The notes beneath the pieces are model-generated. The model had not been told where the DNA came from. It ran no database searches and worked only from the letters and a program-made list of their open reading frames with translations. From Solirubrum sp044628455 (GTDB taxonomy: Bacteria; Bacteroidota; Bacteroidia; Cytophagales; Hymenobacteraceae), in assembly GCF_044628455.1 (NCBI RefSeq), contig NZ_JBIYZW010000001.1, forward strand, positions 1,116,001 to 1,180,000: DNA of 64,000 nucleotides, read 5' to 3'. A program made the position numbers and the translations under genes. This document shows positions 31,681-39,828 of the stretch, piece after piece (position 1 is the stretch's first letter; every line of letters begins with the position of its first letter).

Positions 31681-34314
31681 TTAGAGCGCCGCCAGGCTTT
31701 GCTCCAGGGCCGTGATTTTGGCTTCGGCGTCGGCCAGCTTCTGCCGCTCGCGCTCCACCAGGTCGGGCTTGGCGTTCTGCACGAACTTCTCGTTGGCCAG
31801 CTTTTTCAGCACCGACTCGCGGAAGCCCTGGGCGTACTCCAGCTCCTTGCCCAGGCGCTCCTTCTCGGCCCCCAGGTCGATCTGGCCTTCCAGCGGCACG
31901 AAGAACTCCACCCCGCCCGATACGAAGCCTACCGAAGCGGCGGGCGCAGCGTCTACGCCGTTGATTTCGGTGAGGGCCGAGAGCTTGCGGATGATGGCGT
32001 CGTACTCGCGCAGCAGGGCCAAGTCGTCGGTCTTGGCGGCCAGCGTCAGGGGCTTGTTGGGACCCAGGCCCTTCTGGTTGCGGATGTTGCGCACCCCGGC
32101 CACGATGTCGAGGGCCTTGTCCATGTTGGCGAGGATGTCGGCGCTGCCGGCTACGGGCTGCTGCTTGGGCCAGGGCGCCACGCAGAGGTAGTCCTTGGGG
32201 CCGCGCTCGGCCAGCAGGTGCCAGATTTCCTCGCTGATGAAGGGCATGAACGGGTGCAGCAGCTTGAGCAGTTGCTCGAAGAAGCCGGTGGTGCGCCGCA
32301 GCGTCTCCGGGTCTACGGGCTGCTGGTAGGCGGGCTTCACCATTTCCAGGTACACCGAGCAGAAGTCGTCCCACACCAGCTTGTAGACCGTCATCAGCGC
32401 ATCCGACATGCGGAACTTGTCGAAGTGGTCTTCCAGCTGCGTCAGCGCGTCCTGCAGGCGGGCCTGGAACCACTCGGTGGCCTTCTCGTTGGGGAAGGGC
32501 AGCTCGGCGTTTACTTCCCAGCCCTGGGTAAGGCGGAAGGCGTTCCAGATCTTGTTGGTGAAGTTGCGGCCCTGCTCCACCAGCTTGATGTCGAAGAGCA
32601 GGTCGTTGCCGGCCGGCGACGAGAACAGCATGCCGGTGCGCACACCGTCGGCGCCGTACTGGGCAATGAGGTCGAGCGGGTCGGGCGAGTTGCCCAGCTG
32701 CTTGCTCATCTTGCGGCCCTGGTCGTCGCGCACGATGCCGGTCAGGTACACGTTGCGGAAGGGCACCTCGTGGCGGTATTCCAGCCCGGCCATGATCATG
32801 CGCGCCACCCAGAAAAACAGGATTTCGGGAGCCGTTACCAGGTCGTCGGTCGGGTAGTAATAGTTGACGTCGGGGTTGTCGGGGTCTTTGAAGCCGTCGA
32901 ACACCGAGATGGGCCACAGCCACGACGAGAACCAGGTATCGAGCACGTCCTCATCCTGGCGCAAGTCGCTAATCTGCAGTTCACTATTGCCGGTCTGCTC
33001 ACGCGCTTGTTCAAGAGCTTCTTCGGCGGTAAGCGCTACCACGAACGAGCCATCCGGCAGGTAGAACGCGGGAATGCGCTGGCCCCACCACAGCTGCCGC
33101 GAGATGCACCAGTCGCGGATGTTTTCCATCCACGAGCGGTACATGTTCTTGAACTTGGGCGGGTGCAGCTTCACGCGGTCGTCTTCCACCACGGCCAGGG
33201 CCGGACCGGCCATTTCCGACATCTTCAGGAACCACTGCATGCTCAGGCGAGGCTCGATGACGGCCCCGGTGCGCTCGGAAGTCTGCAGGATGCTCTGGTA
33301 GTCGTCGACCTTCTGGAGCAGGCCGGCGGCGTCGAGGTCCTTGGTGATTTGCTTGCGCGCGGCAAAGCGGTCCTGCCCCACGTAGAGCACCGCCTTCTCG
33401 TTGAGCGTGCCGTTGTCGTTCAGGATGTCGATGACGGGCAGGTTGTGCTTCTGTCCCAGCTCGTAGTCGTTCAAATCGTGCGCCGGGGTCACCTTCAGCG
33501 CGCCCGTGCCGAAGTCCATGGTCACGTACTCGTCGAGGATAACCGGGATGGCACGGCCGAGCAGCGGAATCTGCACCTGCTGGCCGTGCAGGTGGCGGTA
33601 CCGTTCGTCGTGGGGGTTCACGCACACGGCCACGTCGGCCATGATGGTTTCGGGGCGCGAAGTGGCCACGGTGAGGAATTCGCCCTCGCTGCCCACCACG
33701 GGGTAGCGCAGGTAAAACATCTTCAGCTGGCTTTCCTTGGGCACTACCTCTTCGTCGCTGATGGCGGTGAGGCCCTGCGGGTCCCAGTTTACCATGCGAA
33801 TGCCGCGGTAAATCAGGCCCTTCTTGTAAAGGTCCACGAACACGCGCAGCACAGCCTCGGTCAGCTCGGGCTCCATGGTGAAGCGGGTGCGCGACCAGTC
33901 GCAGGAGGCCCCGAGTTTCTTGAGCTGCTCGAGGATGATGCCGCCGTACTTTTCCTTCCATTCCCAGGCGTACTTGAGGAATTCCTCGCGGGTAAGGTCG
34001 GTCTTGGCAATGCCGCGCTCCTTGAGCATCTGCACCACCTTGGCTTCGGTAGCAATGGAGGCGTGGTCGGTGCCGGGCACCCAGCAGGCTTCCTTGCCCA
34101 GCATACGGGCGCGGCGCACCAGCACGTCCTGAATGGTGTTGTTGAGCATATGGCCCATGTGCAGTACGCCCGTCACGTTGGGCGGCGGAATCACCACCGA
34201 GTAGGCGGGCTTGCGCGGGTTGGGCTTCGACTGGAAAAAGCCTTGCTCCTGCCAGCGTTGGTACCACTTTTCTTCGACCTCGGCGGGCTGGTAGGTTTTG
34301 GCAATAGGCTCCAT
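31681..34314 (-). CDS. valS: Valyl-tRNA synthetase
   Basis: ValS charges tRNA-Val with valine. The 877-residue length is typical. Class I signatures are present: the HIGH-type motif as GVLHMGHML (about residue 52) and the KMSKS-type motif as KMSKQLGNSPDPL (about 538). The editing domain lies between, with VATSRPETIMADVAV (about 226) and TPAHDLNDYELG. The C-terminal coiled-coil arm, rich in Lys/Glu (about 815-877), fits the family tRNA-binding tail. ATG 34314 is chosen; it begins MEPIAKTYQPAEVEEKWYQ, the usual start. A -7 box lies 30 bases upstream, next to a repeat fragment. Confidence 0.96.
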   Translation of the reverse strand: MEPIAKTYQPAEVEEKWYQRWQEQGFFQSKPNPRKPAYSVVIPPPNVTGVLHMGHMLNNTIQDVLVRRARMLGKEACWVPGTDHASIATEAKVVQMLKERGIAKTDLTREEFLKYAWEWKEKYGGIILEQLKKLGASCDWSRTRFTMEPELTEAVLRVFVDLYKKGLIYRGIRMVNWDPQGLTAISDEEVVPKESQLKMFYLRYPVVGSEGEFLTVATSRPETIMADVAVCVNPHDERYRHLHGQQVQIPLLGRAIPVILDEYVTMDFGTGALKVTPAHDLNDYELGQKHNLPVIDILNDNGTLNEKAVLYVGQDRFAARKQITKDLDAAGLLQKVDDYQSILQTSERTGAVIEPRLSMQWFLKMSEMAGPALAVVEDDRVKLHPPKFKNMYRSWMENIRDWCISRQLWWGQRIPAFYLPDGSFVVALTAEEALEQAREQTGNSELQISDLRQDEDVLDTWFSSWLWPISVFDGFKDPDNPDVNYYYPTDDLVTAPEILFFWVARMIMAGLEYRHEVPFRNVYLTGIVRDDQGRKMSKQLGNSPDPLDLIAQYGADGVRTGMLFSSPAGNDLLFDIKLVEQGRNFTNKIWNAFRLTQGWEVNAELPFPNEKATEWFQARLQDALTQLEDHFDKFRMSDALMTVYKLVWDDFCSVYLEMVKPAYQQPVDPETLRRTTGFFEQLLKLLHPFMPFISEEIWHLLAERGPKDYLCVAPWPKQQPVAGSADILANMDKALDIVAGVRNIRNQKGLGPNKPLTLAAKTDDLALLREYDAIIRKLSALTEINGVDAAPAASVGFVSGGVEFFVPLEGQIDLGAEKERLGKELEYAQGFRESVLKKLANEKFVQNAKPDLVERERQKLADAEAKITALEQSLAAL

Positions 34315-34343
34315 AGGGCGGCGCTAATCAGATGTAGAAGCGG

Positions 34344-34351
34344 CAAAAGTA
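34344..34351 (-). promoter_or_regulatory. -7 box of valS (TACTTTTG, minus strand)
   Basis: The plus-strand CAAAAGTA reads TACTTTTG on the minus strand, 30 bases before the valS start. The region where a -33 box should be is occupied by a TCACGGATT-type repeat fragment (34351-34386). Confidence 0.5.
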
Positions 34352-34386
34352 TCACGGATTCGACGGATTTTTCCGATTTCGTAGCG
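34351..34386. repeat. Fragment of the TCACGGATT inverted-repeat family
   Basis: ATCACGGATTCGACGGATTT then TTCCGATTTCGTAG matches the outer arm of the long inverted repeat at 36961-37128. It sits directly upstream of the valS -7 box. A small palindrome CGCGGGATACCCGCG follows at 34393-34407. Confidence 0.55.
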
Positions 34387-34440
34387 GCCCCTCGCGGGAT
34401 ACCCGCGCAACGGTCGTGCCGACGGCCGCCCCGGAAACGC

Positions 34441-34468
34441 CGAAGCCCGGCCACTGGGCCGGGCTTCG
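34441..34468 (-). terminator. Terminator after the ferredoxin gene
   Basis: CGAAGCCCGGCC and GGCCGGGCTTCG are perfect 12-bp arms around ACTG. On the minus strand it lies 31 bases past the ferredoxin stop. Confidence 0.75.
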
Positions 34469-34498
34469 CGGGAAGTGCCTTGACGGCTACCGCCGTGG

Positions 34499-34849
34499 CT
34501 AGGCCACGTGCAGCCAGTCTTTCTTCTTCAGCAGTTGCTCCTGGGTTTCGCGGTAGTCGGGGTCGTCCACGCAGCAGTCCACCGGGCACACGGCCGCGCA
34601 CTGGGGCTCTTCGTGGAAGCCCACGCACTCGGTGCACTTGTCCGACACGATGTAGTAGTACTCGTCCGACACCGGCGTCTGCGGGCTGGTCGCGTCCACC
34701 TGCTTGCCGCCGTCGACGTCCACCGTGCCTTTGAGGGTGGTGCCGTCGGCCCAGCGCCAGTTGGCGCCGCCTTCGTAGATAGCGTTGTTGGGGCATTCCG
34801 GTTCGCAGGCACCGCAGTTGATGCACTCGTCGGTTATCATGATGGCCAT
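34499..34849 (-). CDS. 4Fe-4S dicluster ferredoxin
   Basis: The 116-residue protein binds two [4Fe-4S] clusters and carries electrons in the cytoplasm. The first cluster motif CINCGACEPECPNNAI (residues 9-24) is standard CxxCxxCxxxCP. The second is CTECVGFHEEPQCAAVCPVD (about 74-93) with an eight-residue gap before the third Cys, the YfhL/Alvin-type arrangement. An insertion (about 30-65) between clusters is acidic. The C-terminal helix QEQLLKKKDW follows. In Bacteroidota this gene neighbours an acyl-CoA reductase gene, here divergently at 35028, and a joint reductive role is possible. Confidence 0.93.
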   Translation of the reverse strand: MAIMITDECINCGACEPECPNNAIYEGGANWRWADGTTLKGTVDVDGGKQVDATSPQTPVSDEYYYIVSDKCTECVGFHEEPQCAAVCPVDCCVDDPDYRETQEQLLKKKDWLHVA

Positions 34850-34964
34850 AGCCGTGGGTCGTCAGGTAAGGTGAAGGGAAGGATGCCGTTGATACGCAGC
34901 CCGCGGCGGGCTGGATGCGCGTTTTCGCCCCCGGGCCGCGGCCAGGGCTGCGGGCATACCGCGG

Positions 34965-34996
34965 CAAAAGTAGCACGGGCAGCGGTTTCTTGCGAA
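34965..34996 (-). promoter_or_regulatory. Promoter of the ferredoxin gene
   Basis: On the minus strand TTCG-N20-TACTTTTG (34996 down to 34965) closely follows the TTTG-N19-21-TAnnTTTG consensus. The leader to ATG 34849 is about 115 bases. Confidence 0.6.
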
Positions 34997-35027
34997 CTTT
35001 CGGCCCCGCTCACGCCTTATTTCCCGC

Positions 35028-36041
35028 ATGATTCACTCCGAACGCCTTGCCGCCTTCGCCCGCCTGGGCGCCCGCCTGCGCACCCTCACCGACGATGAGC
35101 TGCAAAGCCTCACGGCCCGCGCCCGCAACCACAACCCCTGGTTCGACCTCGACAACGTGCGCGCGGCCCTGGCGGGGGTGGCTTACCTGCTCGACGCATC
35201 TGCCCTCACGGCCTGGGCCGGGCGCTACCCCAGTGAGCCGGTGCAGCCGCGCCGCGTGGGCGTGGTCATGGCCGGCAACATTCCCCTGGTGGGCTTCCAC
35301 GATTTGCTGTGCGTGCTGCTGAGCGGCCACACGCTGCTGGCCAAGCTCTCGGCCGACGACAACATTCTGCTGCGCTGGGTGGCCAACGAGCTGCTGGCCA
35401 TTGAGCCGCGCTTCGGCCCTAGCCTGCAGTTCGTGGAGCTGCTGCGCGAGGCCGACGCCTTCATTGCCACCGGCTCCGACAACACGGCCCGCTACTTCGA
35501 GTACTACTTCGGCAAGAAGCCCCACCTGATCCGGCGCAACCGCTCCAGCCTGGGCGTGCTGGCCGGCCTGGAGCCGCGCGAGGAGCTGGCCGCCTTCGGG
35601 GCCGACATCTTCCGCTACTACGGCCTGGGCTGCCGCAACGTGTCGAAGCTGCTGGTGCCGGCGGGCTACGACTTCACGCCCCTGCTCGACTCGCTGCAGC
35701 CCTGGGCCCACGTGCGCGACCATCACCGCTACAACAACAACTACGACTACCAGAAAAGCCTGCTGCTGGTCAACGGCGTGCCCCACCTCGACACGGGCTA
35801 CCTGCTGCTGACCGAGAGCATGCAGCTGGTCTCGCCCATTTCGGTGCTGCACTACAGCGAGTATCAGGACGAGGCCGACCTGCGGCAGCAGCTGGCCGAC
35901 CTGGCCCCGCGTACCCAGGCGGTGGTGTCGGTGGGGGGCTGGCTGCCGGGCAGCGTGCCCGCCGGCCGCGCCCAGCAGCCCGGCGTGGCCGAGTACGCCG
36001 ACGGAGTGGATACCATGGCCTTTTTGACTGGGTTAGCGTAA
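35028..36041 (+). CDS. LuxC-like acyl-CoA reductase
   Basis: The 337-residue protein resembles the LuxC acyl-CoA reductase family of aldehyde-dehydrogenase-fold enzymes, which reduce acyl-CoA to aldehyde with NAD(P)H. Blocks seen: VGVVMAGNIPLVGFHDLL (about 75-92), LAKLSADDNILLRW, FIATGSDNTARYFEYYFG (about 143-160), and YYGLGCRNVSKLLVP with the likely catalytic Cys202. LuxC itself is longer (about 480), and this shorter form is widespread in Bacteroidota with untested substrate. It is divergent from the ferredoxin gene by 178 bases. ATG 35028 is clear. Confidence 0.8.
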   Translation: MIHSERLAAFARLGARLRTLTDDELQSLTARARNHNPWFDLDNVRAALAGVAYLLDASALTAWAGRYPSEPVQPRRVGVVMAGNIPLVGFHDLLCVLLSGHTLLAKLSADDNILLRWVANELLAIEPRFGPSLQFVELLREADAFIATGSDNTARYFEYYFGKKPHLIRRNRSSLGVLAGLEPREELAAFGADIFRYYGLGCRNVSKLLVPAGYDFTPLLDSLQPWAHVRDHHRYNNNYDYQKSLLLVNGVPHLDTGYLLLTESMQLVSPISVLHYSEYQDEADLRQQLADLAPRTQAVVSVGGWLPGSVPAGRAQQPGVAEYADGVDTMAFLTGLA

Positions 36042-36155
36042 ATTAAGCTTGCCGCGTCCGAGCCCCAGGCAGCCAGCGCATCCGGCTGCTTCCCCCGGCG
36101 ACTTGTTGGCCCGGTAGAGTGTTTGCGTTCTGCCCCTCACCGACTTTCTACGCCC

Positions 36156-36455
36156 ATGCTAGTTGCTACCGACCCCTGCGAAACCATCGGGAAAGAGCTG
36201 ATTCCCGGTCTGCACTTCGCCCCCGACGACGTGCTGCCCACCGAGGCCGCCCGCAAGCTGCGCCGCTTCGACGCCGAGCGGGCCGGCGCCCTGGGCAACA
36301 ACTACCACGGCAAGCTCGACATCTACTTCCGCACCGCCGACGGCCGCACCAAGCGGGTGCAAACCACCGTGTGGGCCGTCCACGAGGAGTTCATTACCCT
36401 CAAGGCCGGCATCACCCTGCCCCTGCGCGCCGTGCTTGGCTTCGACTTCTACTAA
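36156..36455 (+). CDS. Uncharacterised 99-residue protein
   Basis: The product is a compact α+β protein: LHFAPDDVLPTEAARKLRRF, a small loop, then strands KLDIYFRTADGRTKRVQTTV and AVHEEFITLKAGITLPLRAV ending LGFDFY. Strand pattern suggests a small β-barrel or PilZ-like fold, without a clear signature. It is cytoplasmic. ATG 36156 was chosen over an in-frame alternative start eleven codons upstream which lacks similarity to the protein's composition. Similar short proteins ending in IPLRAVxGF occur in Bacteroidota as hypothetical proteins. Function unknown. Confidence 0.65.
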   Translation: MLVATDPCETIGKELIPGLHFAPDDVLPTEAARKLRRFDAERAGALGNNYHGKLDIYFRTADGRTKRVQTTVWAVHEEFITLKAGITLPLRAVLGFDFY

Positions 36456-36520
36456 GCCGGTCCACCCGCGTGCGTCCCGTTGCGTTCCGCCAAACGCCCT
36501 ATTGTTTCCGGTAGCATGTT

Positions 36521-36552
36521 AGGTCGTTTTACCTGAAACGACAGGTCGTTTT
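36521..36552. promoter_or_regulatory. Direct-repeat and hairpin site upstream of the small membrane protein
   Basis: AGGTCGTTTT occurs at 36521-36530 and again at 36543-36552, 22 bases apart. GTCGTTT (36523-36529) and AAACGAC (36536-36542) also form a hairpin. It could be an operator or terminator; the 287-base gap holds no gene. Confidence 0.4.
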
Positions 36553-36742
36553 CGGCCGGGCATTAGCCTACGTCGCCGAACCCACCTGGGGGACGGTAAG
36601 CCGCAGCGGGACCAGTTGCCCGGGGCCAGGCACCCCTCATGCCCGTCAGGCCGGTGCCGACCCCGGTTTTCAGTTATCTTTTCGGCGGCTGGCCGCCAAA
36701 CAGAAACGGCCGGCCGCGGGTCGTACCAGCTATTGCGCAGCC

Positions 36743-36961
36743 ATGAACATCATTTCCACCCTCTGGGGCATCGTCGTGCTCCTACTCACCATCCTGGCTT
36801 TGTTTCCCTTCCTGGGCTGGGCCAACTGGTTTATTCTGGTGCTGGCCGTCATCGGCCTGATCATCGGGGCGTTTGGCAAGCACAAAACCGGTATGCTGCT
36901 CAACGGCCTGGCCATCGTCATTGCCTGCCTGCGTTTGTCCATCGGCGGGGGCATCATCTAA
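36743..36961 (+). CDS. Small two-helix membrane protein
   Basis: The 72-residue product is almost entirely hydrophobic, with helices at about 5-22 (STLWGIVVLLLTILALFP) and 27-45 (WFILVLAVIGLIIGAFG), then HKTG and a third weakly hydrophobic helix with Cys (GLAIVIACLRLSIGGG). Layout 'GKHKTGMLLN' between helices is a recurring feature of small Bacteroidota membrane proteins of unknown role. ATG 36743 follows a GC-rich leader. Its stop codon is the first base pairs of the long inverted repeat that follows. Confidence 0.65.
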   Translation: MNIISTLWGIVVLLLTILALFPFLGWANWFILVLAVIGLIIGAFGKHKTGMLLNGLAIVIACLRLSIGGGII

Positions 36962-37128
36962 ATCACGGATTTCGGCGGATTTTTGGCTACGCCGACCTTC
37001 GGCTCGGATTCCGCGGATTTCGTGGACGATTGTCCGGTGTGGTGCCACGGATTTGAGTCGTGGCACCACACCGGACAATCGTCCACGAAATCCGTGCAAT
37101 CCGAAAAATCCGCCGGAATCCGTGATTA
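36961..37128. repeat. 168-base inverted repeat filling a convergent gap
   Basis: Outer arms AATCACGGATTTCGGCGGAT and its partner (37105-37128) match with one difference over 24 bases. Inner arms GATTTCGTGGACGATTGTCC continuing to CACG (37016-37049) and their complement (37059-37092) are perfect over 34 bases. The left arm alone carries an extra block with CCGACCTTCGGCTCGG (36992-37007). The element begins at the last base of one stop codon and ends in the stop codon of the next, convergent gene. Confidence 0.85.
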
Positions 37129-37998
37129 GAGGCGCGAGAGGGTTTTCTCGATCAGGTCGTTGACCACCTGGTCGGGGCGCTCGGCAAACTCCCCGGTGGC
37201 GCGGTTGGCCACGATGGCGTTCAGCGACACCACTTCGTGACCCAGCATGCGGCCCAGGGCGTAGTAGCCGGCGGTTTCCATCTCGAAGTTGGTCAGGCGG
37301 AAAGTGCCCTCGGCGTTGGTGTACTGCACGCTGCGCAGGCGCTCCAGCAAGTCGGGGTAACGTAGGGCCAGGCGCAAAGAGCGGCCCTGCGGGCCGTAGA
37401 AGCCGGGGCAGGTCACGGTGTTGCCCGAAATCATGCCCGCGCCCAGCTGCTCGCGCAGCAGATCGGAGCCTAGCACGCAGTACGGGCGGTAGTCGAGGCC
37501 CACGGCCTGCTGCACGGCGGTGGCAAACTCCACCTCGGCGCCGGTTTCCACCAGGGGGTAGAACTGCATCAGCGACTCCAGCCCGATGGCGTGCTCCGAC
37601 ACCAGGTGCGAGCCCACCGGAATGTCGGGCTGCATGGTGCCGCTGGTGCCGATGCGGATGATGCGCAGCCGAATGTGCTCCTCCATGGGCAGCGGCTGGC
37701 GCGTCACGAAGTCGATGTTGACCAGCGCGTCCAGCTCGTTGAGCACGATGTCGAGGTTGTCGGTGCCGATGCCGGTGGACACGACCGTGAGGCGCTTGCC
37801 GCGGTAGTAGCCCACGTGCGTCACGAATTCGCGCTTGCTGACTTCGGTTTCGATGGAGTCGAAGTGCCGGCTCACCTGCGCCACACGGTCGGGGTCGCCC
37901 ACGGTAATGATGGTATCGGAAATGTGGTCGGGCAGCAGGTTCAGGTGATAGATCGAACCGTCGGCGTTCAGAATCAGCTCGGAGTCGGCAATGGCCAT
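37126..37998 (-). CDS. udp: Nucleoside phosphorylase (uridine phosphorylase-like)
   Basis: The 290-residue enzyme is a PNP/UDP-family phosphorylase that cleaves a nucleoside with phosphate to base and ribose-1-phosphate. Family blocks are ITVGDPDRVAQVSRHFD (phosphate site, about 31-47), GYYRGKRLTVVSTGIGTDN (about 62-80), IRIGTSGTMQPDIPVGS and the ribose-site FEMETAGYYALG (about 235-246). Phosphorylases of the uridine type carry the MET-E…E pattern seen here. The base specificity is inferred from overall similarity, with purine as alternative. ATG 37998 is clear. Its stop lies in a long inverted repeat. Confidence 0.88.
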   Translation of the reverse strand: MAIADSELILNADGSIYHLNLLPDHISDTIITVGDPDRVAQVSRHFDSIETEVSKREFVTHVGYYRGKRLTVVSTGIGTDNLDIVLNELDALVNIDFVTRQPLPMEEHIRLRIIRIGTSGTMQPDIPVGSHLVSEHAIGLESLMQFYPLVETGAEVEFATAVQQAVGLDYRPYCVLGSDLLREQLGAGMISGNTVTCPGFYGPQGRSLRLALRYPDLLERLRSVQYTNAEGTFRLTNFEMETAGYYALGRMLGHEVVSLNAIVANRATGEFAERPDQVVNDLIEKTLSRL

Positions 37999-38013
37999 GG
38001 GAAAGGGGAAGTT

Positions 38014-38703
38014 TTACCAGTTCTCGAAACGCGTGTTACGCAGTTCCAGTCCTAGGTAGTTGATACGGTCTTGAAGGTCCCGTTTTTGAAGTAAAAACGC
38101 CTTCAATTCTACGGCGCCGGCGGCTCTTTTGTCTAATAGTGCGTCTAGCTGCTGCTTGACGCGGGCACGGTCGAGTGCTAGCTGGTAGAGCCGCCAAGTG
38201 TTCGTTTTACGAAACTCTACAAAATTGAATGAATCGGACTGTTCTCCGCTGACTTGCTCAAATGAGGTACCGGCCCGGTTCGGCCAAGAGACTTGTTGAC
38301 CGAACTCAAATGACGGTGCTTTCCGGATGAATTGAGAATAGCCAGTGGCCATAAATTCCAGATAGCCGTTGTGAAATAAAATAGTCCACTCACCAGGCTG
38401 CCCCTGCTCAATGCCATCAATTTCGAGAGCCTCTGCTTTTGATGGATCAGCCCCGAGAAAATTGAAATCAACTTCTAAGTTCTGAACGCCGCGAAAGACA
38501 AGAGTTGCCGGAGCTACCCAGAACGTGAAGTTGGTACCTTCTACTTCGGGTTGATTCCACTGAAAAATGTAGTCGATATCCAGCAGCAACTCCTGGTCCA
38601 CCAGACGCCAGGCATAGACAGACGCGTCGTGCCAGCCCATAACAGCGAAATCGGACTCCGTCCAAAGCCACTTCTCCAGCTGATAAGCTTCCAATGCGTC
38701 CAT
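38014..38703 (-). CDS. Uncharacterised 229-residue protein
   Basis: This cytoplasmic protein is AT-richer than neighbours. The first part (about 20-125) reads like a compact β-domain: WHDASVYAWRLVDQELLLDI, FTFWVAPATLVFRGV and EWTILFHNGYLEFMATGY. The C-terminal 60 residues form a charged helical hairpin with ALDRARVKQQLDALLDKRAA and QKRDLQDRINYLG. An immunity-protein-like or housekeeping β-domain is possible; I recognise no family. No toxin gene is nearby. It precedes the phosphorylase gene by only 15 bases, so it may be the first gene of a two-gene unit. Confidence 0.65.
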   Translation of the reverse strand: MDALEAYQLEKWLWTESDFAVMGWHDASVYAWRLVDQELLLDIDYIFQWNQPEVEGTNFTFWVAPATLVFRGVQNLEVDFNFLGADPSKAEALEIDGIEQGQPGEWTILFHNGYLEFMATGYSQFIRKAPSFEFGQQVSWPNRAGTSFEQVSGEQSDSFNFVEFRKTNTWRLYQLALDRARVKQQLDALLDKRAAGAVELKAFLLQKRDLQDRINYLGLELRNTRFENW

Positions 38704-38732
38704 AGGCCTGCAAACGTCGGATAGAAAACGAA

Positions 38733-38756
38733 AAAGCCCGGCTGGAGCCGGGCTTT
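38733..38756 (-). terminator. Terminator after trhO
   Basis: AAAGCCCGGCT and AGCCGGGCTTT are perfect 11-bp arms around GG. The A-run on the plus side (AAAACGAA) gives a U-run for minus-strand transcription. Confidence 0.85.
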
Positions 38757-38785
38757 AAGGACTCACTCTGGAAATAAGCGACGCG

Positions 38786-39739
38786 CTACTTACCCGGTGC
38801 CCGGTACGAGTACAGACCTTGTTCGGGGTTGTAGTGGTTGCTTTGCTTGGGGTAGGCGCCGGTGCCGTCGTAGGGGCGTTTGTCGGGGTGCTGCTGGCAG
38901 GCCTCGGAGCAGGCACCCTGGCGCTGTTCGGCGCAGGCCTCGCACATCACCACGTGGGCGTTGCAGTGCGGGTTGGCGCAGTTCACCATCCGCTCGTCGG
39001 GTCGCCCGCAGCTGATGCAGGCGGCAATGACTGAGGGATTCACCGAGTTCACGTCCACGGCCACGCGCCCGTCGAACACGTAGCACTTGCCCTCGAAGTC
39101 TTCGCCGCCGGCTTCCAGGCCGTACTTGATGATGCCGCCGTGCAGCTGGTACACGTTCTCGAAGCCCTGCTCGAGCAGGAAGGCCGAGGCCTTCTCGCAC
39201 TTGATGCCGCCGGTGCAGTAGGTGAGAATCTTCTTGTCCTGAAACTGGCGCAGGCGCTCCACGCGGTCGGGAAACTCGCGGAAGTTCTCGATGTCGAGCG
39301 TGACGGCGTTCTTGAAGCGGCCCAGGTTGTACTCGTAGTCGGAGCGCACGTCCACCACCACCACGTCGTCGCGGTCTTTGAGGGCGCGGAATTCCTCGGG
39401 CGAGAGGTGGGTGCCGGTGCGCTCGTAGGGCTTGATGGCGGGCAGGCCTACGTGCACGATTTCGGGCTTCACGCGCACGTGCAGCTTCTGAAAAGTGTGC
39501 GCCGGCGCCTCCTCCACCTTGAATTCCAGCGCCGCGAAGCGCGGGTCGGCTTTTACCGTTTGCATGTAGGCCTCGCAGTTGGCCACGGTACCCGACACGG
39601 TGCCGTTCAGGCCCTCACCCGCCACAATGATGCGCCCGCGCAAGTCCAGGCGCAGGCACAGGCGGTGGTGCTCGTCGCGAAACGCGTCGGCGTCCTCGAT
39701 GGGCGTGTAGCAGTAGTACAGTAAAACGCGGTAATCCAT
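38786..39739 (-). CDS. trhO: tRNA uridine(34) hydroxylase TrhO (rhodanese domain)
   Basis: TrhO hydroxylates U34 in tRNA anticodons, with prephenate-independent oxygen chemistry in the YceA family. The 317-residue product has the N-terminal acylphosphatase-like domain (1-95, LYYCYTPIEDADAFRDEH and IIVAGEGLNGTVSG). The rhodanese domain (about 110-220) shows VVVDVRSDYEYNLGRFKNAV and the active-site Cys loop LTYCTGGIKCEKASAFL. A C-terminal Cys cluster (CISCGRPDERMVNC…CEACAEQRQGACSEAC) may bind zinc. ATG 39739 was chosen; an upstream start would encode the spacer repeat. It is separated from the next gene by a TGATCATTG-class hairpin. Confidence 0.92.
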   Translation of the reverse strand: MDYRVLLYYCYTPIEDADAFRDEHHRLCLRLDLRGRIIVAGEGLNGTVSGTVANCEAYMQTVKADPRFAALEFKVEEAPAHTFQKLHVRVKPEIVHVGLPAIKPYERTGTHLSPEEFRALKDRDDVVVVDVRSDYEYNLGRFKNAVTLDIENFREFPDRVERLRQFQDKKILTYCTGGIKCEKASAFLLEQGFENVYQLHGGIIKYGLEAGGEDFEGKCYVFDGRVAVDVNSVNPSVIAACISCGRPDERMVNCANPHCNAHVVMCEACAEQRQGACSEACQQHPDKRPYDGTGAYPKQSNHYNPEQGLYSYRAPGK

Positions 39740-39743
39740 GGGC

Positions 39744-39828
39744 TTCAATGAGCAATTGTCAATGAGCAATGAACAGATCAAACGGCCAGTGGGCGGCTAA
39801 TTGTTCATTGCTCATTGTTCATTGGTAA
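39744..39828. repeat. Spacer hairpin of the CAATGAGCAATTG class
   Basis: TTCAATGAGCAATTGTCAAT then GAGCAATGAACA (39744-39775) pairs with TGTTCATTGCTCATTGTTCA (about 39802-39821). Related in sequence to 5232-5335 and 22848-22950. It fills the gap between trhO and the acetyltransferase gene up to the latter's stop codon. Confidence 0.7.

Noticed and set aside
31657..34734. 1025-residue plus-strand frame opposite valS
   Set aside because: Antisense to valS, which has the full class I motifs; the long frame reflects GC-rich codon use.
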